The notes beneath the pieces were generated by a model, which searched no databases, was not told where the DNA came from, and saw only the letters and a list, made by a program, of their open reading frames with translations. The position numbers and the translations under genes were made by a program. Below are positions 11,533 through 21,453 of a stretch of 64,000 nucleotides of DNA, one piece after another; position 1 is the first letter of the stretch; each line of letters starts with the position of its first letter. Location: the NCBI RefSeq assembly GCF_019059575.1, contig NW_024881522.1:655001-719000 (forward strand), in the 5' to 3' direction. This stretch comes from Amphibalanus amphitrite. Its lineage: Eukaryota; Arthropoda; Thecostraca; Balanomorpha; Balanidae.

Positions 11533-13242
11533 TACCCTCAGCGGCGCACCTTACACTGCCCTCAGGTAACACATCACATGCTACAAGGGTACGACGAATT
11601 CGAGCAACATTTGTGTTTGTGACGTTGTGCTTATCACAAAGCATGTAAGAGTAATGAGCAGAGTACTTCAGCCTGCTGAAAACCACCATCTTCAAGCAAT
11701 TAGGATAAAGGATTCCTTATGACTTGATGTAGTTACGGACTATGGTAAGACATTCTTTGGTACTCGACATAAGGCACCATTAGGCGTCAATGCATACCAA
11801 AAAAATCAGCGCACCCTTAGAATTGTTTTATTTGCAATATTCATCGTCATACTCCTGATGGCAACAGTTACCATACTGTGTCTAAAAGCACACATCTTCT
11901 CTCACTCCCCGCCCCCCCCCCCCTCTCCCGCCCGGCCAGCGTCACCGCCGACGTCGTCTGCACGTCGCCAGTTCGTCGCTGGCGACGGAGCTCAGAGTTG
12001 ATACGGCGGTCCGAGGTAATTGATATAAAGCGGCACCGGACGTCACTTAATGCTGACATTAATTGCGTCAATTTGTGGTGCCAGTGATGGACGCCCGGCC
12101 GTTTTGAGGAACGACCGGGCGGGACACCGCCATAGAGGTAGATTGGACCACTAATGAAGCGCAAGGCGCGGTCCGGCGACCGCCGAGGAGGCCGCAGTGG
12201 ACAGGGGCTGGTCACATTTCGAGGGAACAGCAATGTGGTATTAGTGGACCTAACTAGCCATACCAATATGGTAGCGGAAACTGGAAAGTAGAGTTGTTTG
12301 GAGGGAAAAAGCAGGTTCTTTTGCTTTCTGATCATGCACCGAATATAACTGTTTGATGGGTTTCAATGGGGATAGCGTAAGCAGTAACCACTTCAATCTC
12401 CCTCCGAGATTACAGCCCAATGCAACGCTATTTTCAGACTCCGATGTGGCATAACGTGGCAACTGCCCAGTGACCGCCAGCAGTCTATTTGTTTCACTGC
12501 CGATGTGAGCCTGTATCCGCCCACCTCATACCATCCGGCAGTGCGTCAAGCTTCGGTTACGAACCTATTTGTCTCGATGACACATCGTAATATTTGATGC
12601 ACGGAATCCACCAAACGGGCCTCAGCTCATTTTACGGCTAGGCGTCAGCATTGCCGCCTCGCTGCCTATCCCAGGACACGTCAATGGAGCGGCTATCCGC
12701 CGCCACCCCAGGCCGAGATGCCGGAGACTGCCGGAGGCGATTGGCTAAAGGCACATCCAATCATCTCCAACGATTGCCGGCATCGCCGCTTACATTGAAC
12801 AAGGATATTGGATCATCGGTTGTAAAATTTACATAGGAAAAGCGGATCTTAAATTATGTTTTCGACAATAGCCAGTGAAGACTCTTCCTGAAATCGTTAG
12901 GTACCTTATCCTGTACAGTGTACACAGCTAATTTGGCACTTTTATATGATCGGTGGCGCTTCAGTGTGGATCCTATTAAAAAAGATATGTTTATTGTCTG
13001 ATTAATTATTCACATTGTATTCACATTGTTTCGGAACTTTCCCCAATCGACTTGGGGCTATTACAGTTCCAAAAGGATCGGTTACAGCGAAAAACAGTGG
13101 CGTCATCATATCATACATAGTGAGCACAACACAAATGCCGCAGCATTGATAAACATAACAAAAAACGATAATAATAATTGCTAACAATTAAATTGCAGGT
13201 TACACGCTGAATGTAACATTAAGTGGGATGGTTGTTCGAGAT
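11533..13242. other. No gene recognised
   Basis: Intergenic DNA with a C-rich run at about 11908-11925 and no supportable coding region. Open frames here lack known domains. Confidence 0.5.
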
Positions 13243-13330
13243 GTTCACATTCAAGTACACATTCATGTTCACATTCAAGCCACATTCAAGTACACTAACG
13301 TACATGTCATCAAGAACGCAAGTATTTAGA

Positions 13331-15076
13331 TTATGTCTGTCCAGGTCGGTCACATATATGGCTCACTAACTTGCTAGCAAACGTTGGTATTGGCAGTAGT
13401 GTGAGATCATAAGGTAGAGCATTATATTGTCGGGGTGCGCGACTACAAAAACGTCTCCGGCCCATTTCTGTACAGGACATAGGTACCTGCAGATTGTTAT
13501 TCTGCCTAGTATCGCGGTCGCGAATGTCCGACCTCAAAATGAGGTTGTCGGCAAGCGTTTTAGGCACTCCCGTGCGACGCACTTTGTGAGCCATGCACAG
13601 AGTATGGTACTCGACAAGCTCACTGGCTTTAAGCCAGCCTAATTTATGTAATAAGTCAGAAACATGATCAAATTTCTTGCGTCCAAAAATGACTTTAGCC
13701 GCATAGTTTATGACTTTTTGGATGCGATTAATATTTTTGCGCGTACCATTACCATAGACAGACAAACAATAACGGATATGTGAAATGACTAACGCATCAA
13801 CCAGTATCGAGATTACTGACGGCGGCAGGTGACCCCTCAGTTGCGCTAATCCGATGAGGATACCAAAACAACGCTGAGCGATTGATGAGACGTGCGCATC
13901 CCAGCTGAGAGTACAGTCAAACTGGACTCCAAGGTTTCTGGTCTCCGAGACGGGAATCAGAGTACAACCATGAAATCTAACAGTGCCATTAGGGGGATCA
14001 CGCATGTTCTTAGGACTTCCAAGTAGCATCAACTGTGTTTTACCAGCGTTTAGTTTGAGTCCGTTGGCACGAAACCACAGCCCTATGCATTCTAGTATTC
14101 GTTCTAATTTGCAGGTTACTTTTTCGAATTCGTCTTTTCTGCCACTGACTAAAATCTGCGTGTCATTAGCATACTGAACAATCACTGCATCTTCAGCAAA
14201 CAAACTTAGATCATTAGCAAAAATACAATACAGAAGTGGACCTAAGGCCGAGCCCTGGAATACACCGATATCGTTAGGGAGGGGTTTGGAACACTGGACA
14301 ATTCCTTTGCTGTCGGCAAAACGAACACTTTGAGTGTGACCACAGAGGTAGCTAGAAAACCAGGAAATTTCGATCCCGTGTAACTGCAGCTTTGTTAGAA
14401 GTTTAGAGTGATCAATCACGTCAAAGCATTTACTTAAGTCGAGCATGCAGAGAAGTGAAAATTCTCCCTTGTCGTTAGCAGAAAGGATGTGATCAGAAAT
14501 GGTAAGGAGAGCTGTTTCGGTTGAGTGCCGTGGACGAAAGCCGTGTTGCGAGGGAGAAAGAAGATGGTTATAAGCCAGGTACCTGTACACTTGTTGGTGA
14601 ACAGCGCGTTCAACAATTTTTGCGATGACGGGAACTATCGAAATCGGCCGGTAATTACAAGGCTTTGACGACTCTCCAGATTTATAAACAGGAAAAACAA
14701 GAGAGTGTTTCCAAGAGGATGGCACCTCGGAAAGGGAAATGCTAGAGTTAACTAAATGAAGAAGTACATAGCCGATTGCATCGAAAGCCATGCGGATCAT
14801 TTGAATATTGATGCCATCTTGGCCACATGCGTTTGATCCATTCATATGAAAAACAATATCTCTCAGCTCAGAAAGTGTTAATAAACTTGGTTTGAAGGCA
14901 CAAGCCCCGACTCGAGGTAAACGGCATGGTATGTCAGTGGCCGGCCCCTCATTCCTCACCTCGTTGGCCACACGAGGGCCCACACTAACAAAATACTCGT
15001 TAAGCTGATCGGCCGTCAGGTCGGGTAGTATGCGTTCAGCTTTTTTAGAGCTCACAACAGAGGCCTCTTGCACCAA
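13331..15076 (-). pseudogene. ORF2 3' portion: reverse transcriptase domain of CR1/L2-like LINE
   Basis: The 581-codon open segment reads as a LINE reverse transcriptase in order: YRPISIVPVIAKIVE, then QHGFRPRHSTETALL, LDLSKCFDVIDH, GVFQGSALGPLLY, the catalytic box, and a C-terminal region ending in Cys-Asp-Arg-Pro-Gly-Gln-Thr. The catalytic [Y/F]xDD box reads Tyr-Ala-Asn-Asp (Asn codon at 14165-14167), so the first catalytic aspartate is missing. A single G-to-A change would explain this. The segment continues into the endonuclease part once the 206-bp insertion is discounted; the ATG at 15076 lies within the insertion and is not the true start. This copy should be catalytically dead in cis even though the frame is open. 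Confidence 0.9.
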
Positions 15077-15273
15077 AATCCTCTTGCACCAATGCTTGGA
15101 TTATTTTGCATCGTATACCCAGTCCAAGTCTCAAATGTAACAATTTGCATGCAAAATTTTGCAAGCACATGTAGGATTATGTATTGGGTTATTGCAAACA
15201 AATTCACCACCGTTAGATTAGCTTATTCTGAAACCGGTTTTTCGATTTTACCTAGCTAGGTAGTTTGGTGCAA
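15068..15273. mobile_element. 206-bp MITE with 8-bp target duplication, inserted in ORF2
   Basis: Flanked by perfect 8-bp duplications GAGGCCTC (15060-15067 and 15274-15281), a self-palindromic target. Its ends are the 10-bp inverted pair TTGCACCAAA / TTTGGTGCAA, and a second copy of CTCTTGCACCAA lies at 15080-15091. Deleting the element plus one duplication (214 bp) restores the LINE frame (Glu-Ala-Ser-Val-Val). This confirms the boundaries independently. An 8-bp duplication points to hAT or a similar superfamily, but the ends do not begin with CAG. No coding capacity. Confidence 0.88.
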
Positions 15274-16235
15274 GAGGCCTCAGATCTAATTTCCCGCCAA
15301 GTGGAATGGGGACCCTGGTCGCAGATACGTTGTTGAATGTCAAGGCGTCTATCACGTCTGATGGCTGACCGTACTGACCGGTTCAATGCCTTATACTCGG
15401 CCGAGCTGTGACCGCCGGCGTTAAGTGCCGCTCGACGGCGAGTCATAAGCTGTTTCGTCTGATCACTAACTGGAGGTGCATTCGAATTTCGTATGCGAAT
15501 AGCTCTCATCGGAGCGTGAATATCAAGAATGTGCAAAAAGAGAGCAAGAAAGCGCTCCCATTTGAGGCTGACGGTAGACGCGGTAAACACTGATTCCCAA
15601 TTTGCAAGGGAGAGGTCAAGCACAAATGCCTGCAAGTCAATGCGTCGAAGACAGCGTGATCTGATAATACGACGAGGCTTTCGGACACGGGGAATGCTGA
15701 TACAAGCAAGAACAATCTTATGAGGACTAAAATGACAGAACCTCGTATGACATTGCATAACCACTTGGGGACAAGTTGTAAGCAAGACATCAAGCAGCGA
15801 TCCTGTATAGTACGTAGCGTCAGTCACGCATTGGGCAAGTGAATAGTCAGTGACAAAGTTGTTAAGGGCGTTTTTGCCACAATCAGAGTTTGGTTTTAGC
15901 CAATCGCAGTTTAAGTCACCACAAATCACGATTTTAGTGTGTGGATGTGCGCTGAGGACGTTTTGGAACTGATTGTCCAGATCACAAAAATCGGCCTCAA
16001 TGTCCCCCACATTTTTCCTTGGAGGGCGGTACAGTGTGCCTATTATTATCTGTCGCTTGCTATTACATTTTACCATTACCCACATGGCCTCCAGCTTGCT
16101 ACTTGCTACACTGTAAACCAAATTGACAAGTCTTGTGTAATATAACCAATCATCTCTTGGTATGTTTACCAACTGATACTTTTCAAACAAGCCGTTGTCT
16201 GGTGCATTGCTTGTCAGATGACAACTACGAGTCAA
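15252..16235 (-). pseudogene. ORF2 middle portion: C-terminal half of APE-type endonuclease and linker
   Basis: The true LINE part is 15274-16106. Both edges of the open frame run into inserted elements: the first codons come from the 1.68-kb TA element, and the last Cys-Thr-Lys-Leu-Pro-Ser come from the 206-bp MITE. Visible endonuclease motifs are IIIGTLYRPPRK and VICGDLNCDWL (the GDxN catalytic motif). The last motif, usually Ser-Asp-His, reads Ser-Pro-His here (FSPHKIVLACI). A catalytic aspartate therefore seems lost, a second defect besides the reverse transcriptase box. It is in the same frame as the 17790-18203 segment, because the intervening insertion (1681 bp + TA) is a multiple of three. 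Confidence 0.88.
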
Positions 16236-16398
16236 TAGTTACTATGCACACCAACTTCTCAGTATCCAGACCAACTCTACATTTGTTTCAACGTTTGTTT
16301 CTTAACCAGTTTTGGAAACTTGTTGCCGCATGGTTATTTAACCGGCGCCTAACTTGTACTGGTCAGCTGGTCAGCATACACATGGTCAGCTGCGCCCG

Positions 16399-16666
16399 TG
16401 ACGTCAGACTTGGCGGACCAATCAGCGGTCGCCGTCCGGCCCCGGCGCGGCGGTTTCAAACCGTTCAAACCAGCAGTTGTCGCGCGGCCGCCGTGCAGCA
16501 TGGATCAGCGACGAGGGCTGTTCCAGCATTTGTGCAGTAAAAAGTGAAATCTGTGAACTGTGGTGTTCGTGCTGTGAGTGAGGCCCGCTCTGGCCTGCGG
16601 GACGCACTAATCGTGCCTATACCCGCGGTCGAGACGCCTCCCTTCCCCTGCGCGCGCAATGTAAGT
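16399..16666 (+). promoter_or_regulatory. CpG-rich promoter/first-exon-like block inside the TA element
   Basis: A GC-rich island in an otherwise AT-rich element. It has a TGACGTCA (CRE) at 16399-16406 and a CCAAT box at 16418-16422 in GGACCAATCAGC. It then runs GC-rich to a consensus splice donor GTAAGT at 16661-16666. This could be a captured host promoter and 5' exon, or the element's own transcription start. It is inferred from motifs only. Confidence 0.3.
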
Positions 16667-17487
16667 GGGCCAGACCTTTGCATGCACATGTGAGCAGAAT
16701 GCAGATGTTTTGCGGTCGGTGTTTTTTATATATAAATACATTTATTTGCCTTTAATTCAACTCTTTGTATTTTTAACTTAACTGATGGACATATATGGGC
16801 TGTAAAAGCTAATCTGGTTGGCGATCATGCTTTATTCGAATTATCTGCGTGATCGTGCAACTGCTATGATTGTTATGGTCAATGTGGAAATATTCGTCAT
16901 ACGGGCATGTTATACTTCTGGCTTGATGCGATGCACAAAACCATGTTCTTCCACATACGCAGCAGTTCTTGCTTCAAAGACTTATATGCTGACGGTGCAC
17001 GATAGGTATACCTTATACCTCATGCATTTACCACATCCATTCGAAAATATGCACTTGGAATTGTCTCCAGTCAATAGTATTAATTACATACTACGTGATG
17101 TAGGTACGTGACCGTAATAAATACTAATGATTCCAGAAACTTCCGAATGGATGTGGTGTATGCATTCATCGATTATATAACCCATCAGTATTTCGTTTCT
17201 TGTCAGCGCAAGCCTTTGAGGAATAACTGATGCCAGTCATGATTTTGTGCACCACTTCCAGCCAAAAAATGACTTGTCCGTAAAGAAAATATTTCCTGAA
17301 TCAGTATCGTGGCAATTGAAAACGAACGCGAATCGTAAGTTCTTAAGGTTATCAACGCAAACAAAGCGATTGTAAGGAAGAACAAGTTCGAACTGAGCGT
17401 TAGTACACTTACTTGTTGACAATTTGTAAACTAGCAATGCCCAGTCAAAGGCTAGTTCATCAACAAACCAGGGGTTGTTGAACCGAC

Positions 17488-17761
17488 AAGGAAACGGCTA
17501 TGCCTATCCAGAAGTTGGTAGGTTCACAAGGCCTAGACTAGTACTCAACAAGGTGACGCCTATGCGAATTGGAACCAAACTTGTAGACAAACTGTTAGTT
17601 TGTTGGCCAACACGCCTGGGGTTGGTGAATCGACAAGGTGACGCCTATGCGAATTGGAACCAAACTTGTAGACAAACTGTTAGTTTGTTAGCCAACAAGC
17701 CTGGGGCTGGTGAATCGACAAGGTGACGCCTATGCGAATTGGAACCAAACTTGTAACAAGG
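17488..17761. repeat. 85-bp tandem repeat near the right end of the TA element
   Basis: The word AAGGTGACGCCTATGCGAAT starts at 17550, 17635 and 17720, a strict 85-bp period with few changes. A diverged, shorter unit precedes it at 17488. The third copy is cut off by the element's terminal inverted repeat. It is a minisatellite in subterminal position, possibly amplified transposase-binding sequence. Confidence 0.8.
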
Positions 17762-18203
17762 AGCCAACTTGTAGATTTGGTTTACAGTGTACAGTCTCTG
17801 AGGAAACCTTTATCGGAGTGACGGTCAACCCTTCCCTCGCAACAAGCGCCACCCCTCCATACCCGCTGTTGTCTGGACGGTCGGCACGGTGCAGTCTATA
17901 GCCTGGCAGGACAAGCAGGCGACTCGGAGTGGCCGGTCGCAGCCAGGTCTCGCAGAGACAGAACAAGTCTATTTGATTTTGGTGAAGAAGGTCCGACAGT
18001 TCTAGCAGTTTAGGTTTCATTGACTGGATGTTCAATGACCCAATGATAAATCCTTTTGACCGTGTAGCGATTAGGGAACGGTCGGCGCTATGCCTACCGT
18101 TGATGCTGTCGCGTGGTGCTTCATCGGTAGCGCGCTGATGCTGAAGTCCCGTAAGACACTGGTCATCGAGCTGGTCAGTTGAGTGGGACTGCTTGGCATC
18201 CAA
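17730..18203 (-). pseudogene. ORF2 5' portion: N-terminal half of APE-type endonuclease
   Basis: The ATG at 18203 lies 23 nt after the ORF1 stop, a typical LINE bicistronic arrangement. The translation shows the first endonuclease motifs: FIIGSLNIQSMKPKL (catalytic Asn) and LFCLCETWL (catalytic Glu), then GYGGVALVARE. True LINE sequence ends at 17790, and the last residues of the open frame are from the inserted TA element. Together with 15274-16106 and 13331-15059 it makes a 992-codon ORF2, a normal length for CR1/L2-type ORF2 with endonuclease plus reverse transcriptase and no RNase H. Confidence 0.87.
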
Positions 18204-18226
18204 CAGCTCACGGGCGGATCCATCAT

Positions 18227-19411
18227 CTAATCTAAAAAACCAACCACTTCACTGATGATTTGCTGAGAAACGTTTCTGGCTCCTTCCCAGGTGTACAGGC
18301 AGCCAGTCCTGTTGATTCCCCTGTAGGCGCAGTCATTCAGTCGAGTACGCATATCGAGGAACCGTGCTCCATAGGCAGCACACAGGGATGACAGCTGGTC
18401 ATTCACCAGTCTGATTCTTTCCGATGCGGCTTGACCTACGTCTCTCCTTTCGATCAACGAGCAGAGAACAACGTCTCGAACATTGTGTCGCCCCTTTACT
18501 GTTGTGATCGTGTGTGCGAGGCCCTCCAGGATGTTGTCAGCTTCCGAGTCGACAGCATCTCTTCCTTCCGGATGAATGACTACGTCCACTGCGTCGGCAT
18601 TGGTTTTTCTTACCGCGGAGATGATTTGCCGACTCATATCAGCGGAACTCGAGTGCTGGGAGGAAGAGAATGCGACATTACTTCCGAAGTTGAACTCTTC
18701 CCTAGCTGCTGTGCAGATACGCCTTACGTTCTCACCGCCAACTAGAATGGCTCCACTGGGAAACTGCTTTGGCTTGTTTGCTCGTCTTTTCACAAGGGTC
18801 CAGCTTGATCCATCATCGCTCTTGGCCGTGTTTGTCGAGATTTCGTTACCGGAATCGACGTCTTGACCCGTTGAGCGTTCTTGAGCGCTCTTGCCGCGTT
18901 GGGGTGCCTTTAAGTCTCTTTGCGGTTCAGAAGTTGAATTTACCTGAGCTTCCATAGGGCTGATGTGCGAATGTCTTTTCTGCTGCTCAGTTGCAGTGGG
19001 CTGCGATATGCACAGCTGTTCACCTTCACTTTGAACTGGCTTCGTGTTCTGCCTCTCAGAAATATCGTGGTGGAGCTTCGTTCCGGCCGCCACCATAGCA
19101 GCTGCGCAGAGCGCTCCGAGCTCATCGACTGACTTGCTGAGGTTTCTACAGTGCACGTGATGCCCTTTGATTTCGTTTACATCACTTTCTATCTTCCGAA
19201 TGATAGCCCACAGCTTGTTCACATCCAGAGACTCTGGGATGCCGAGAAAGTTTGAACACCTCTCTTCCTTCTCTGCTTTCAAATCGTGCATCAGCTCTGC
19301 CAATTGAACACCCATAGCAGAGACCAGGTCACTTTGGCTGGTAAGCTGGTCCTGAAGTATTTTAATTTTCTTCTGAAGCTCTCTTGTTTTGGTTCCTTCT
19401 TTCTTTTTCAT
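18227..19411 (-). CDS. LINE ORF1 protein, coiled coil plus SGNH/esterase-like C-terminal region
   Basis: A 394-residue intact frame upstream of ORF2, in the position of a LINE RNA-binding ORF1. Residues about 1-75 are lysine/glutamate/leucine rich with heptad spacing and predict a coiled coil. A polar, low-complexity middle follows (about 130-220). Residues about 225-394 have the alternating pattern of an SGNH-hydrolase fold (DAVDVVIHPEGRDAV, VVLCSLIERRDVG, a FLDMRTRLND strand). Its closing block, Gly-Cys-Leu-Tyr-Thr-Trp-Glu-Gly-Ala, sits where Asp-x-x-His would be expected. CR1-clade ORF1 proteins are known to carry esterase domains. Here the catalytic residues are not evident, so function as an enzyme is doubtful. 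I see no gag-type zinc knuckle. Confidence 0.7.
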   Translation of the reverse strand: MKKKEGTKTRELQKKIKILQDQLTSQSDLVSAMGVQLAELMHDLKAEKEERCSNFLGIPESLDVNKLWAIIRKIESDVNEIKGHHVHCRNLSKSVDELGALCAAAMVAAGTKLHHDISERQNTKPVQSEGEQLCISQPTATEQQKRHSHISPMEAQVNSTSEPQRDLKAPQRGKSAQERSTGQDVDSGNEISTNTAKSDDGSSWTLVKRRANKPKQFPSGAILVGGENVRRICTAAREEFNFGSNVAFSSSQHSSSADMSRQIISAVRKTNADAVDVVIHPEGRDAVDSEADNILEGLAHTITTVKGRHNVRDVVLCSLIERRDVGQAASERIRLVNDQLSSLCAAYGARFLDMRTRLNDCAYRGINRTGCLYTWEGARNVSQQIISEVVGFLD

Positions 19412-19850
19412 GATGATTCTCTATACACACAGCTTTTTCGCCGTTTTAATGGAGGGCTACGACGCTTATAAAAATACTTGCTCTATAAAGGTGCTTTGCT
19501 CACCACGTCACGTTTGTTTTTATAATTATTTTGACAGGTTCCGCAGGCAGTTGGATAGCTGCTTCGGGACAAATATGACGCTTCTCACTTTATCTTGCCA
19601 TTCTTACCTTTTTACAAATGAGGTTATTTTTCATCACTTGGTTGATATCTTGCAATAAAAATGATACCAATATATAAAGCAAGAAACTTTCAAACAAATA
19701 AGTAAGTTTTTGTCGCGAAGCGAACGCTTTACAGCTTCTATGTGTGCTACAAGCACGGAGCCTCCGGCGGACCAACCACTCAGCTCTGCGCCTGCGCAGA
19801 GACGATACTCGGCTCATAGCGGCGACGCAGCTTTGGAAGCTTAGGACCCT

Positions 19851-21453
19851 ACCCGGGCATGAGACATAACTATATGCAATGGCATGTTTCGAAATGGACG
19901 ATACCTCTCAAACAACAGGCAGTCTCAAAGATCGTAAAGGGCGGGAGGAATGGAGACGGAGCGTCCCTTCTGCTTTACATCTTACCCGTTTTCCAGCCGC
20001 CGGGAAGCCCTCGGCAGCTCACTAACAGAACTGCAACTGTTGCGCTAAGAGGTGGTGCGATGCCGATTCGAGCTACTTTGACGTTCGCTTTTCACTCTTG
20101 CTGGTGATAGTCTCCGGCCATTGGCAACTGTCCATCGAAGACTAGTTGGATCAATTTGATGAGATAGTTTGGTGTTGTCATGCATTTTTGTCATCCTTCC
20201 GGCTCAGATCGACGATTATAGTTTCTTTATCGTTGAGCAAGGACAAGCACCTATGTATAACAAGTCTTCATATTGAGAACCCGCGGAGTTGAAGCTGGCC
20301 TCGGCTGTCGACAAATCAAAGGAAATAATTCAGACTTTATGTCTTTTTAGATCCAACAAATGAAGTAAAATTATTAAATCATTGATTACTGTCGTTTGCC
20401 ATGACGGTTTTTAAATAACTGTGGCGGCCATGATTATGAAAGTATTCCCGCCCTGTCTCAGGCCATCATGAGCCGTTGAACGTGTCCCCGTTTTGTCCGG
20501 GGACCCAATCGGAGCTGGCGTGGCAAGCGAACACGGGGCTGGCTCGTTCTCCGTTCCGGCCTTGCTTATAAATGGCCAGATCGGGTAATACTGGGGATTT
20601 ATGGGTGTCAACAGCGAATTTATCGGCGCGAAAGCCAAGTTAACGCTACTGCCAACGGGTTTTGGAAACTGAAAAAGACATGTGAGAAAAACAATTATTT
20701 TCAGGGAATGGAATTACTATAGTACAACAATAAACACTATAATTACATCTTTAGATGCAAGAAATTATAGATTTTCTTTAAAAAGGAATATTATTGCTTT
20801 GTTTCTGCGGGTGGAACATTCAATCACGACGCCTATCCAAAATTACGACGGTACTCGGCAAACATAGGTAGGTATGCTTGCTAGCTGAACGCGATGTACG
20901 ATTTAGCTATGTAAAAATCGTCAGTTAATTGAAAATAGGGCGACAAATAAAAATAGCATTCACTAGCAATTCTTGCTAGCACTACGTCTTTAAAAATTGA
21001 TTTCTTATTAGCATCTACGCCAACCATTCAAAATAGCTAATGTCATTTTTCTTTCCCATTGCCTGTGATGTTTTTTTTCAGATCTGATTATAATAATAAC
21101 ACAAGAAAATAACATGCATGGAAGATACCATCCCCAATATAGCCACCCCTTACACTGCAGTTATTCTGAGAAGCCTCGCTCCCACTGGTGCGGCGGTGTG
21201 CCCGGATCAAATCGACGCCTGATTTCCCCAGCGAATTGTCTATATTACGTCAGTCATCGATCGCTCCTTGGCTAGCCCCGCAAGCCGTCCTCATCTTCCG
21301 CTGATTACATGTGGATAATTTGATATGTGGTCATTTAATGCCGGGGAGATGAGTGCTGAGGTAGTCAGCTGCGTGGGGGAGCGTTCATGTTTGTTTGTAG
21401 TCAGGATCTGAGGAGGGAATGAGATATCGTAAACGGTCTTGTGATAATACATG
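19851..21453. other. No gene recognised
   Basis: AT-rich intergenic DNA between the LINE 5' region and the Gypsy element. It holds only short open frames without domains. A GC-rich patch at 20430-20590 contains a TATAAA-like box on either strand (about 20566-20572) but no coding exon. Confidence 0.45.

Larger units (their letters stand above)
16109..17789. mobile_element. 1.68-kb TA-flanked (Tc1/mariner-type) non-autonomous element
   Basis: The target TA is duplicated at 16107-16108 and 17790-17791. The ends are CACTGTAAACCAAAT followed by a 2-base difference and ACAAGT, about 22 bp inverted. Removing the element with one TA joins the two endonuclease halves in frame (Thr-Val-Ala-Ser-Ser), which confirms the boundaries. 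Its length is that of a full Tc1/mariner element, yet no transposase can be read. Inside are a CpG-rich promoter-like block (16390-16660) with a splice-donor-like GTAAGT, an AT-rich middle, and an 85-bp tandem repeat near the right end. Confidence 0.85.
13243..19850 (-). mobile_element. CR1/L2-like (Jockey-superfamily) non-LTR retrotransposon, interrupted by two DNA elements
   Basis: On the minus strand it reads 5' region, ORF1 (19411-18227), a 23-nt gap, ORF2 (18203-13331, split), and a short 3' end. The 3' end at 13243-13296 holds degenerate repeats of a TTCAAGTACAC / TTCACATTCAAG word, as expected for LINEs ending in short tandem repeats. Two later insertions (16109-17789 and 15068-15273) split ORF2. 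Removing each with one copy of its target duplication leaves one uninterrupted 992-codon frame. The 5' region (about 19700-19850) has a TGCGCCTGCGCA, NRF1-like site at 19787-19798, which could be part of an internal promoter. The 5' boundary is approximate, and I found no target duplication for the LINE itself. Confidence 0.85.
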
